Notes: a model not told the origin generated them from the sequence alone. Numbered from the stretch's first letter, positions 1 to 10,404 are shown. The stretch: DNA of 64,000 nt from Anthoceros angustus (GCA_010909165.1 VJWM01000192.1:124001-188000); one strand, 5' to 3'. Made by a program: numbers and translations.

Positions 1-52
1 TGCCATACATTGTCTGTTGCTACACTCATCTTCCGACAGCGGTCCCTGAAGG

Positions 53-3000
53 ATGGCCACAGTATGGCAACCGGACCCGTTGTGGACCCAACAAATTGGT
101 GTGGGTACAGGGATTCTACCAGGAGCTCCCGCTCACCTCATCGTAGGGAGTCAACCCCTGGCAAACAAAGCCTCCAGGTGCAGCAGTGCAAGGAGCCCAG
201 CACTTCCACTTCCGAGACAATGTGAGGGTCGGGACTGGTTTTCCAGCGATGGTCGTTGCCAGGAGCAGGAGCACTTGTGGCAACAATTTTTCCTGGACCC
301 TACCATGTGGTGGGACAAAAGACGAGATAAGAAGAGCTCCCGTTCGCCTGATTTCCAGCGGAAGGGGTCCGGCGAGGTGCTGTGGTTAAACAACATGTTC
401 AAGCCAGCTTGGGTTGATGAGCAGCTCGTTTCCTTGGATATGCAGATGGGCCATGGTGCCTCTCCTTCCAAGTCAGCTCTCCGGATAAGCCTGAACCTGG
501 CAGGCATGCAGGATCGGAAATGGGCGTCGTAACGCCTGGAACCGTGAGCATGTTGTGTCAGCAGGGGAAGCTTTCTGAGGCCGTTGGAGCCCTGGAATCT
601 CTGGCGGGCACAGACTCGGTTGTTTCTCAGTCTCTGTTTTACACTGTTCTAAAACTGTGTACAGCTAAGAAGGATTTGGTTGTGGGGCGACGAGTTCATG
701 ATCTCACTGCCAAATTTGGGTACGAGTCATGCATACTTGAGGAATCATATCTTGCGCATGTATGCATGTGGAGGTAGGCTGCAGGAGGCCATGGATGTGT
801 TCACCAGGGTGGGGAAACCAAATGTCTTCATGTGGTTCTCCATTATCTCTGCACATTCTAAGCACGGGAAACCTGATGAGGCCATACAACTGTACCATGA
901 GATGCGTAGGTCAGGAGTGAAGGCGGATGCTCACGTCTTTGTAGCTGCCCTTCAAGCTTGTGCATTTGCCGACTTGGAATCTGGCAGAAAAGTGCACTGT
1001 GATGTGTGCACAGTGGCATTCCTACTAACTTGTTTGTTGGCAACTGCCTGGTGGACATGTATGCAAAATGTGGAACTGAAAGATGCACGCCAGGTTTTTG
1101 ACAGCATGGCCACAAGGATGTGGTGACATGGACGCCCTGATTGCTGGGTATGCACAGCAAGGGCTCGACATGAGGCACTTGTTGTGTATGGACAAATGGA
1201 GCAGGAGGGCTGCTTTTGGCTAACCATGTTACTTTTGTTTGCCTTCTGAAGGCCTGTGCAAGCACTGGTGCCTTACAGAAGGGCAGGCAGCTGCACTCAC
1301 AGATTGTCGAAAGAGGACTGCTGGATGATGTGGGCACCTGCCTGGTGGACATGTATGCAAAATGTGGTGAACTGGAAGATGCACGCCAGGTTTTTGACAG
1401 CATGGCCACAAAGGATGTGGTGACATGGACAGCGCTGATCGCTGGGTATGCACAGCAAGGACGCGGCCAAGAGGCGCTTGTTGTGTATGGACAAATGGAG
1501 CAGGAGGGCCTGCTTTTGGCTAACCATGTTACTTTTGCTTGCCTTCTGAAGGCCTGTGCAAGCACTGGTGCCTTACAGAAGGGCAGGCAGCTGCACTCAC
1601 AGATTGTCGAAAGAGGACTGCTGGATGACGTAGTGGTGGGCACCTGCCTGGTGGACATGTATGCAAAATGTGGTGAACTGGAAGATGCACGCCAGGTTTT
1701 TGACAGCATGGCCACAAAGGATGTGGTGACATGGAATGCCCTGATTGCTGGGTATGCACAGCAAGGGCTCGGCCAAGAGGCGCTTGTTGTGTATGGACAA
1801 ATGGAGCAGGAGGGGCTGATTTCAGCTAACCATGTCACTTTTGCTTGCCTTTTGAAGGCCTGTGCAAGCACTGGTGCCTTACAGAAAGGCAGGCAGCTGC
1901 ACTCACAGATTGTTGAAAGAGGACTGCTGGATGACATAGTGGTGGGCAGCTGCCTGGTGGACATGTATACAAAATGTGGTGAACTGGAAGATGCACGCCA
2001 GGTTTTTGACACCATGGCCACAAAGGATGTGGTGACATGGACAGCGCTGATGGCTGGGTATGCACAGCAAGGATTCGGCCAAGAGGCGCTTGTGGTGTAT
2101 GGACAAATGGAGGAGGGCCTCATTTTGGCTGACCATGTTACTTTTGCTTGCCTTCTGAAGGCCTGTGCAAGCACTGGTGCCTTACAGAAGGGCAGGCAGC
2201 TGCACTCACAGATTGTGAAAGAGGACTGCTGGATGACGTAGTGGTGGGCAACTGCCTGGTGGACATGTATGCAAAATGTGGTGAACTGGAAGATGCACGC
2301 CAGGTTTTTGACAGCTTGGCACAAAGGATGTGGTGACATGCCCTGATTGCTGGGTATGCACAGCATCGGCCAAGAGGCGCTTGTTGTGGACAAATGGAGG
2401 AGGCGGCCTCATTTTGGCTGACCATGTTACTTTTGCTTGCCTTCTGAAGGCCTGTGCAAGCACTGGTGCCTTACAGAAGGGCAGGCAGCTGCACTCAGAT
2501 TGTGAGGACTGCTGGATAACGTAGTGTTGGGCAACTGCCTGGTGGACATGTATGCAAAATGTGGTGAACTGGAAGATGCACGCCAGGTTTTTGACAGCTT
2601 AACAGGATGTGGTGACATGGAATGCCCTGATATCTGGGTATGGTGCTTGTGATGAAGGTCACAAGGCACTAGCTTGTTTTGAGGAGATGTTAGTTGCTGG
2701 GTATTCAGCCTGATGATGCGACCTTTACTAGCCTTCTAGCAGCATGCAGTCATGAGGGACTGGTCCACGAGGGTCGCAAGCACTTTGCTTCCATGGCTGA
2801 ACAGCATGGCATCAAACCTACCGTTGAGCATCATACCTGCATGATTGATCTTCTTGGGCGTGCTGGCGATTTAGATGAGGCAGAGAAGATGCTATTATCA
2901 TATGAGGGGCAAAGTAATGTTGTGGGCTTGACGTCGTTGTTGAATGCCTGCAAACGTCATGGGGATATAGAGAGAGCGATGTGGTGTTTTGAAAGCATTG

Positions 3001-3524
3001 TTAGGCTGGACCCTCAAAGGGCGTCTGCGTATGTGCTCATGGCCAATGCCTACGCAGATGCAGGTAGGTGGACCGATGTAGACAGGATTGAAACTCAGAG
3101 AAGGGCAGCAGGGGCTAACAAGAAACCTGCAGTGGCAACCATTGAGGTGAACAAGGAGGTACATAGATTCCTGGTGGGAGAAAGGAGAGAGGATATTGCG
3201 CGTCAGGTAGAGAGCACAAACGCACGTCTGAAGCAGGAAGGAGGCCACGTGCCTCACACGAAGTTGGTGTTGAAGCCACTGTCTGAGAAGGAAAAGGAAG
3301 ATGCGCTCTGTGGGCATGCTGAGAAGCTGGCTCTGGCGTTTGGTCTCTTGAATACTCCGAGTGGGGCACCTCTGGTAGTAACGAAGAATCTACGCATGTG
3401 CAGTGACTGCCACAGTTCCACGGAGATCATGTCAAGGCTTGAGCAGAGAGAGATTGTTGTAAGGGATGGGTACCGTGTGCATCGATTCGCAGCTGGTTGT
3501 TGCAGTTGTAAGGGTCGACCGTGA
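53..3524 (+). pseudogene. PPR PLS-class protein, DYW:KP type (GRP C-terminus), frameshifted
   Basis: This would encode a large organelle RNA-editing PPR protein, but the frame is broken. Readable segments lie in changing frames: 53-525, 520-720, 720-1126, 1216-2241, then short pieces to 2690, then 2694-3524. The N-terminus carries a PDF-like motif (275-439: LWQQFF, WWDKR, SPDF, LWL, WVDEQL) as in OSB proteins and in the PPR gene at 31,199. The middle holds six near-identical P-L-S units. The C-terminal segment (2694-3524) has the last PPRs, E motifs and a DYW domain with KKPA in place of the PG box, the zinc/catalytic HAE (about 3312), CSDCH (about 3400) and a terminal GRP. That is the KP class linked to U-to-C editing. 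The breaks look like small deletions, so either pseudogenisation or consensus error could explain them. Family identity is secure; whether the gene is functional is not. Confidence 0.85.
1045..2640 (+). repeat. Six tandem near-identical P-L-S PPR units (289-306 bp)
   Basis: The landmark at the end of each P motif (taaccatgtta or tgaccatgtta) recurs at about 1221, 1521, 1827, 2130 and 2419, giving periods of 300, 306, 303 and 289 bp. An older, shorter unit precedes them from 1045. Each full unit codes about 100 residues: an L motif (TFACLLKACAS), an S motif (CLVDMYAKCGELEDARQVFD) and a P motif (VVTWxALIAGYAQQG). The first three full units stay in one frame. The later two carry deletions of 1-9 bp that break it. 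The near identity points to recent unequal exchange or conversion within the array. Confidence 0.9.
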
Positions 3525-4180
3525 GAACAATGAAGAAGTAGGCAGTGCTCAGTGGGGTGACTGTGCTTGCTTAGCGCCATTCCTGTCCAAACTGAGACAT
3601 GGGCATGGGTGGCTAACACTGATCCTGGCACCTCTCATCGTAACAGAAGGAATCAGAATCGAGCGGCGCAGGGGGACGCGCGGCGTCTTCCTCGTCTATA
3701 CTCGTTTGCGATCTGGCTGGGTCACGGAGATCAGGGGTGCGGGCTGGAACTTGGCTCAGATCCTGTGGCTGCACTTGCCGGATTCAGCTTGTAGCAAGAT
3801 GAGAGCGGATTTGCCAGTTCTCGCAGCTTCTCATTTTGTGGCTGTGGAAGCACAGCTGCTAACTTGAAGGGCTCCGGGACACGATGATCGAAGCTGGTTC
3901 GGCATCTCCAGTTCATTCTGTGTGGGGGTGGATCAAGGGTGGTCGTGCTTGCTACCGGATGCGCATGGCGTCTCCACCACTCCGCTTCATGTGTGTAAGT
4001 ATATGGGCCACAAACATAATTTAGAATAACTTAAAAAGTTAAAAAAATATGAATCTTTCCAAAAAATTTAGATGTCATTGGCGGAGATATCACCTAAGCT
4101 CTTTCCGCCAAGAAAACGATTATTACAGCTCAAAATAACTTGGAAAGAAGAAAAGCAAGGTCCACTATTGTTCGACCCAC
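3525..4180. other. Spacer, no gene seen
   Basis: This follows the stop of the broken PPR gene. The open frames here lack start context, domain content or splice logic, and I see no repeat. It becomes AT-rich after about 4,010. Confidence 0.5.
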
Positions 4181-4184
4181 TCGA

Positions 4185-4550
4185 GCTTGGTTCCACCTCA
4201 ACAAGAGAACAAGTTTCTAGACCCACTCCAGCTTGCCTCCACCTCAACAAGAGAACATGTTCCTAGACCCACTCCAGCTTGCCTCCACCTCAACAAGAGA
4301 ACAAGAGTTCCTAGACCCACTCCAGCTTGCCTCCACCTCAACAGAGAACAAGAGTTCCTAGACCCACTCCAGCTTGCCTCCACCTCAACAGAGAACAAGT
4401 TCCTAGACCCACTCCAGCTTGCCTCCACCTCAACAAGAGAACAAGAGTTCCTAGACCCACTCCAGCTTGCCTCCACCTCAACAAGAGAACAAGTTCCTAG
4501 ACCCACTCCAGCTTGCCTTCACCTCAACAAGAGAACAAGTTCCTAGTTTC
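4185..4550 (+). repeat. 46-49 bp minisatellite, about eight copies
   Basis: A unit beginning ctagacccactccagcttg and ending in aacaagagaacaagttc repeats about eight times. Copies differ by one or two 3-bp insertions (aacaagttc against aacaagagttc) and a 2-bp loss (acaagag to acagag). The first copies are slightly diverged. It is open in one frame, but the peptide is only a by-product of the repeat. Confidence 0.9.
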
Positions 4551-5325
4551 TGGCCTGACCTTGAAGCTAGGCCTTTGGAATTGCATCGGCTTCTTTTTTT
4601 ACCGTGATGAGGTTCTGCTTGGGCTTGGTCCAACCTCTAGCCGTTCTCTCACGACCTGTAGTTATAGGGCCCTCTCGGCGACTTTGGGACCCACTTGGCT
4701 CATTGTCGAATAGGTGGGCAGCGCATTGCTATGCATGACACAATCCAAGATGTTATGAACTCTTGCCAGAAAGAGCGAACTCTTTCCTTTCAGGGAGTGC
4801 CTTATGTATTTCGCCTAACAATGTTTCTCTCAGGGCTGACCTAGTTTTGGTCTGGGAGGACTGAGTCTTTGTCGCAAATATGGTTGTAACAGACCCTACT
4901 TCGAATACCGTCTACGAGTAAATCATCATCAACGCTTTAGGTTGGGCGGCACGAGGGATGCGCCACAGCCAAGGTTCACGAGGACACCCCCGTGCAGGAG
5001 GACCATGCTTTCATTCCCCTTGCAATTAAGACTCACAGGGCCATGGGCAAGGATTTCTCGAGATTTATCAAGGCTTGTACTAAAGCCTACCACATCTGCA
5101 AGAATGAGGTAGATCTCCCTCTTTCCTATAAATGCGGCTAGTTTAGAGTAAAGAGAATTCGTCAACAATTCTAAATTGCCTGACTTTGATTGCCTATTCA
5201 CCTAGCAATTGCACCATAAGTTCATATAGTTGGACAAGTGAGTTGTTGGGCCATGTATTTGTACATATAGTTGTATGCATGCCTCTACCGGTGCGTTGCT
5301 CCTAACTCTAATCAAGCCCTTTGTT
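4551..5325. other. Spacer, no gene seen
   Basis: Unique-looking sequence between the minisatellite and the 1.8-kb duplication. Open frames are short and without recognisable domains. I cannot assign a function. Confidence 0.4.
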
Positions 5326-6248
5326 CTAGTAGACGTTTGCATCTCCTTGGTGTTTCTACATAGTAAACCCTAAGCCCTATGACCCCTAATATGGCTTTCT
5401 AGAGATACACTTCCTCCACCACTCCTCTCTACAGTTAGTTGATCGCATCGATTCAAATAAATGTCATAGCACTTGAAGCTCTCGTACCCTCCTCACCCTG
5501 GTGGAAGAACTTGGATCTCATTAATTTTCTTGTGGATCTCATTAATTTTCTTGATTCTTTCGTGCTCAGCTATGTGCCTCAACTTCGAGGGGATACCATA
5601 TGAAGAGGAATGTTTTCATTGTTTTTGGGCCCACATGTATAGCGAATAAGAGCCCTGTTGCTTTCTAGATTTGCTTTTTCTTTTTTGTTCACGTGTCTTG
5701 AGGAAAACTTAACTGAAACATTTGAAATAAAAATATTTAAAATTTTTTTTAATGTAATTAAGAAGAATATTATAATTAAATTATAAAATTATCATACCTG
5801 AGACTTCAAGGAATAATGTTCTATAGATTCCATCATCACCACATGGACTAAACCAAATTGAAAGCAAAAAGTACCATGCAGGCTAAGATAAGTCTAACTC
5901 ATTTTTTGTCCATGTTTTGCATATAAGTCACACTTTGATATTTTATCAACATCCTAAAATTGATGTTACTCAAACCCTAGAGTTCTCATACCAATGCTCA
6001 ATCAAAATTGTGATAAGTAGTATTTAAAATAATAACTTTGACCGAAGACTTGATAAATCAACAATATTTTGTAGAAAAGAAACATTGACACTTTTGAGTT
6101 TCACATTTTCATATTTTCAAATTGCTAATAAATTTATGATTCTTGTGGCTCTCCTTTCAAGTTTTAATGAGCAGAAATCTCTGTTGAAAATGCTCGTAAT
6201 GTTACTTTTGATGCTTCCAAATATAGCGCAAACTAGAATAGTTATGGC

Positions 6249-6640
6249 AAGGACGATTTTTAAGAGTTGGTTCACAAGATTATCAACAAACAGGACCCTA
6301 TTAAATGTTTGTCAATTCTGAATATGATACGGTTATTTTGCGGAGAACCAATGGTGGGGAAGTGCAAAAAGTGATTTGGAAAGGTGGAAGCAAAAGAAAT
6401 ACAAGAGATTCTTGTGCGATTCTGAAGATGGAACCAATTGGAAGCCTTGTACTCTATGGAGGATTGAAAGTAAAGCGATAATTTGGTTTATCAACTCTTT
6501 GGGCCGTTCGAATTTAGTTTCAGGCTCGTTTCTTCTAAAATTAGACGAGTCTAGAAATTTTAGAATGGGAGTCCCATGGGAGTCTTCAAATCTTGTTTTC
6601 AAATCCAAAAATGCCATTGATTATTTTCATTTGGTCTAAT
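6249..6640 (+). pseudogene. Bulb-type lectin-like domain, broken copy A
   Basis: This is the counterpart of the open frame at 7974-8471. The same landmarks are legible (VIWKGGS, LKMEPIGSLVLYGG), but in-frame stops follow the first strand-like block (about 6290) and recur after the LVLYGG block (about 6478 onward), so no full domain can be made. It is the decayed partner in the tandem duplication. Identification rests on the intact neighbour. Confidence 0.6.
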
Positions 6641-7973
6641 ACCAATTATTGTCATCTACGTCGAAACTTTGAAATCGTCTTGATTCTATTATATTGATGT
6701 AGATATGAAAAAACAATGTGGAAGAAAAAAGAATATTTCTACATATTGCTATAAAGCTGCTATAGCTTGCATAATGTGTATGATGTTGTGTATCAGACTT
6801 AATATTAAAAATATTGGAGTACATATTGCTTTCTGGTCTGTGAGTGAGTTTTAGTGTGCTTGAGAGCGGGTGGTAATCATTGAGCTCCACTCCCAATGTT
6901 AGGATTGGAGCTCAATGGTTCTTTATTTGGCTTTTGGGTAGGAATATCATTAGAAACAATTCAATGTTACATACTTTTGATTTTTATAAATCATTCAAAT
7001 GTTATGATATGAAATAAAATTTTACATGTTGTGGCGGTTCACATGAGGGAACCTTACATGCGTTGTGATAGTGGTGTCTAATCTAGTGGGCTTTTTTGGA
7101 TAATCTGATTTTGTGAAGAAGGGTATTTTCTACGTAGATGTTTGCAGTTGCTTGGTGCTTCTACGTATTAAACCCTAAACCCTGTGACTGCTAATATGGC
7201 CTCTTAGAGGATACACTTCCTCCACCACTCCTCCCTACAATCAGTCGATCGTATCGATTCAAATAAACGTCATAGCTTTTGAAGCCTTCTTGTACCCTTG
7301 TGACTTGACAAAAGAACTTGGATCTCATGTTAACTTTTCTGATTCCTTCGTGCCTGCTACATTCCTCAACTTCGAGGCCATACCATATGAAGAGGAATGT
7401 TTTCATTGTTTTTAGACCCAAATGTATAGCAAATAAGAGCCTTGTTGCTTTCTGGATTCGTTTTTTTTTAAGTTCACGTGTCTTGAGGAAAACTTAATCA
7501 AAAAAATTAAAATATAAATATTTTTTGAACTTCTAATACACTTTTTAGAAATCAATTATTATTTAATAATTATAAATTTATCAGACATGAGACTTCAAGG
7601 AATAATTTTTAATAGATTCCATTACCACCACATGGACTATACCAAATTGAAATAAAAAGTATCATGTAGGATAAGTCTATAACAAAATGTAGCTCATTTA
7701 TTTCGTCTATGTTTTATATATAAGTCGCTCATTTAATATATTATCAACATCCTAAAGTTTATGCTAACCAAACTCTAGAATTCTCTTCTGGATCCTCAAT
7801 TAAAATTGTGATATGAAGTATTTAATATAATAACTTTGACCGAAGTCTTTGATATAACTTTGATCAAATCCACAATATTTTGTGAAAACAATTGACACTT
7901 TTAAGTTTCACATTTTCATGTTTTCAGATTGCTTATAATTTGTGATTCTAGTGGCTCTCCTTTTCAGTTTTTA

Positions 7974-8471
7974 ATGAGCACAAATATGTTGAAAATGTTC
8001 ACAATGTTAATTTTGATGCTTCCAGATATGGCGCAAACTAGAAAAGTTTTAATAGAGAGTAAGAACTTTTTATGGCAAGGACGATTTTTAAAAGTCGGTT
8101 CAGAAGATTATCTACAAACAGGAGCATATAAAATGTTTGTCAATTTTGAATGTGAGATGGTTATTTTGCATAAAACTAATGATAGGGAAGTCCAAAAAGT
8201 GATTTGGAAAGGTGGAAGCGGAAGAAAATATCCAATAGGTTCTTGTGCATTTCTTAAGATGGAACCAACTGGAAGCCTTGTACTCTATGGAGGATTTGAA
8301 AGTAAAGAGATAATTTGGTCAATCAACCCTTTGGGCCGTTCTAATTTAGTTTCAGGCTGGTTTCTTCTACAATTATATGAGGATGGGAGTCTTCAAATCT
8401 TGTTTTCAAATCTCAGAACCCAATTAGTTACTTCCATTTGGTCTAATATCAATTTTTGTTGTCTACTTTGA
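7974..8471 (+). CDS. Small secreted bulb-type (GNA-like) lectin domain protein, candidate
   Basis: A 165-residue frame from the ATG at 7974. The N-terminus (MLKMFTMLILMLP) is short and hydrophobic, with Ala-Gln soon after, so it could be a signal peptide. The body matches the layout of D-mannose-binding bulb lectins: a strand with DYLQTGAYKMFV, a block ending VIWKGGS, the characteristic LKMEPTGSLVLYGG followed by IIWSIN, then LLQLYEDGSLQIL. The canonical QxDxNxVxY sugar-binding residues are only partly kept (VNFECEMVIL in the first site), so mannose binding is doubtful. A splice acceptor (tgcttccag, ending 8025) just inside the frame is an alternative exon start. It sits in copy B of the tandem duplication, and copy A is broken. 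I infer a lectin fold with moderate confidence and no specific ligand. Confidence 0.5.
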   Translation: MSTNMLKMFTMLILMLPDMAQTRKVLIESKNFLWQGRFLKVGSEDYLQTGAYKMFVNFECEMVILHKTNDREVQKVIWKGGSGRKYPIGSCAFLKMEPTGSLVLYGGFESKEIIWSINPLGRSNLVSGWFLLQLYEDGSLQILFSNLRTQLVTSIWSNINFCCLL

Positions 8472-8689
8472 AATTACCGTAGTTATAATATATTGATGAA
8501 GAGATAAAAATAAAATAAAGTGTGGAAGGAAAAAAACTATTTCTACAAGTTACTATTAAATTGCTATACCTTGCATAATGTGTATCATGTTGTGTATCGG
8601 GCTTAATATAAAAAGTATTGGAGTACATATTGCTCTAGTGTGCTTGAGAGTATATAATAACCCTTGCATTGTTCGAAGTGGAGCTCAAT

Positions 8690-8966
8690 GGTTCGTTATC
8701 AATGTGTGGTGGAGACTTTACGTAAAAAAAGATGGGATAGCTACCCCGGATGGGATATCTACCCCGAGACAAAGGTCGAACAACCCTCACGAGTGCACAA
8801 TGCCAAGGGGGACTAGCACCCCCAATCGTTCATCTTGCTCCAAGAATTTCGTGATCCGGGATATGAAAAGGCCTACCTACCACCTATGCTGAAGATGCCA
8901 CATCCCTTGCGCTTGCCGCCGTTCTGTACATTGCGTTCGCCAACGCCTTCTGTAGGGTTCGTTATC
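8690..8966. mobile_element. 255-bp insertion flanked by an 11-bp direct repeat
   Basis: GGTTCGTTATC occurs at 8690-8700 and 8956-8966 and flanks 255 bp that are absent from the paralogous copy A, where ggttctttatttggc runs through uninterrupted (about 6917). That is the expected footprint of an insertion with target-site duplication. The insert has a short internal duplication (gggatagctacccc / gggatatctacccc), no clear terminal inverted repeats and no coding potential. The class is unknown; an 11-bp duplication would fit a non-autonomous element. Confidence 0.7.
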
Positions 8967-9199
8967 TAGCTTTCGGGTTCTAGAGCAAGCATGGTCGTCT
9001 TGCGTATCGTAGAATATCATTAGTACATACTTTTGATTTTGATAAATCATTCAAATGTTACGATATGATAAGAAATAAAATTTTACATGCTATGGCAGTT
9101 CACGTGAGGGAACCTGACATTCGCCGTGTGACAGGGATGTCCAATGGAGTGGGCTTTTTTTGGATCATTTGATTTTTTGAAGAAGGGTATTTTCTTATA

Positions 9200-9785
9200 T
9201 ATATGGTGATGGACATGTGTGTGTGTATTAGTGTGGAAGGGTCCGATTTTTAAGACTAGGACTGTGTAGGTGGTACACGAGGGTGCATGTGCTCGAATAT
9301 TTTGTAGTTATGACTTCTGCCTTATTTTATTCCAGTCTACGAGATCTTGGAGGAATGTTTTGAGGGTAATCCATGTCCCCTTTGGCCTGAGGCCCTTTAG
9401 TGGTTTTCCCACTCCCTCGGTGCATACGGGACTTCCCATGTCAGCATATATAAAATCTCCGCATTGCCGGCTTTAACATGTAATGGTCCCGAGTTTCGGA
9501 GTTGTGTTGAGTTTTGTCTTGGGGGTTTTTCCCTCCCTTGTTGTCGAACATCTAGATGTCACCCAAGTCGGCTCTCGGGATCTGCTCTGAAGTAAGTTCC
9601 TGGATGGGGTCCCGCTCTTGCCCTGCGGTATCCCACCAACAGCGGCAAACCAGACACCCAAACCATCGAGCTCAACTGTGCGAAATTTCTGCACCATACA
9701 CAGCCAGTGTCCGAAGCTGTTACCCTAAGTTGCCTCTGCAGCAAAGCGCCTCCAGCATAGATGACATCCAGGCTGGATTCCAGCA
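9200..9785. other. Spacer, no gene seen
   Basis: This stretch lies between the duplication and the weak coding signal that follows. Open frames on both strands (for example 9559-9786 minus) have no recognisable domain. Confidence 0.35.
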
Positions 9786-10160
9786 ATAGAGACCTACGAA
9801 ATCAACACCGATGGTACTGATTATAGCTATCCAGGTAGGAGTCGTTCTGCACAACACCACCGCTCAGTAAGAAAAAGTGATCCATGGTTTGGTTCTGGAC
9901 AAGCAGAAGAAACGCCACCTTCACCTGATGCGGTCATGCGAGCTTCCCGTGTTTCCAGTGAAGTCAGCCTGTTTATCATCTGTCAAGCACATACCACCTA
10001 TAACCTAAACCGCCAATACCTAGCTAGACCTTCTCCCCTACCGGTTTCCGGGCACATGTCCCACGCATCGAGCCACGACATACAGCAAAACGAAGCAACA
10101 GACACGACTTCCCACTCCCGAGTCCCCAGTCACCAGCAGCAGGAAGCTGCAGGTGCCTGA
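9786..10160 (+). CDS. Unidentified open frame, possible internal exon(s)
   Basis: After a good acceptor (ggattccag, ending about 9783) the frame runs open to 10,160. Its first 55 residues look protein-like (TYEINTDGTDYSYPG, RKSDPWFGSG, EETPPSPDAVMRASR). The later part is Ser/Gln/His-rich and could be read-through into an intron. I do not recognise the family. It may be an exon of a gene whose last exon is the small hydrophobic frame at 10,267, or a gene remnant. There is no secure start codon. Confidence 0.25.
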   Translation: METYEINTDGTDYSYPGRSRSAQHHRSVRKSDPWFGSGQAEETPPSPDAVMRASRVSSEVSLFIICQAHTTYNLNRQYLARPSPLPVSGHMSHASSHDIQQNEATDTTSHSRVPSHQQQEAAGA

Positions 10161-10266
10161 AGGGTAGACACTGCACAGAGCTGGAACGGCGTAAGCACAA
10201 GGGGAAAACAAATATGGCATCACGCGCAGGACACTCCAAGCAGATCTGAACAGAGCACGCGCTCAA

Positions 10267-10404
10267 ATGGCAGCGGTCATAGATGGCACCCGAGAAATTC
10301 CCCAAACCGCTTCAAATTTCACGAGAGGCAGGGCTGTTGGCTTTGCCATCACGATGGCCTTTCATGCCCTATTTCTCTGGTATTTGAAGTGGATGAACCC
10401 TTAA
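10267..10404 (+). CDS. Small frame with a C-terminal membrane-like segment (45 aa)
   Basis: ATG at 10,267 to TAA at 10,404. The last 20 residues (AVGFAITMAFHALFLWYLKW) form one hydrophobic helix ending next to the C-terminus, preceded by TRGR, as in tail-anchored proteins. It could be an independent small protein or the last exon of the unidentified frame upstream. A different frame is also open across the same bases to the stop at about 10,482, which weakens the call. I see no family match. Confidence 0.25.
   Translation: MAAVIDGTREIPQTASNFTRGRAVGFAITMAFHALFLWYLKWMNP

Larger units (their letters stand above)
5326..9199 (+). repeat. Tandem duplication of a ~1.8-kb AT-rich segment
   Basis: Copy A (about 5326-7129) and copy B (about 7130-9199) align from the shared start (tagacgtttgcatctccttgg against tagatgtttgcagttgcttgg) to the shared end (ggaacc...gaagaagggtattttct at about 7050-7130 and 9105-9195). 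Substitutions and small indels are spread evenly, so the copies are old. Each contains one bulb-lectin-like coding block near its middle. Copy B is longer because of an insertion at 8701-8955. Copy B also holds two overlapping telo-boxes (AAACCCTAAACCCT, 7170-7183), degenerate in copy A. Telo-boxes are plant promoter elements, so a regulatory role is possible. Confidence 0.85.

Noticed and set aside
858-2393. Long minus-strand open frame across the PPR repeats (511 codons)
   Set aside because: It is the antisense shadow of the tandem PPR units. Its peptide repeats with the same period and has no domain of its own.
4187-4546. Open frame through the minisatellite
   Set aside because: It is open only because the repeat lacks stops. 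Indels between copies switch the reading frame repeatedly.
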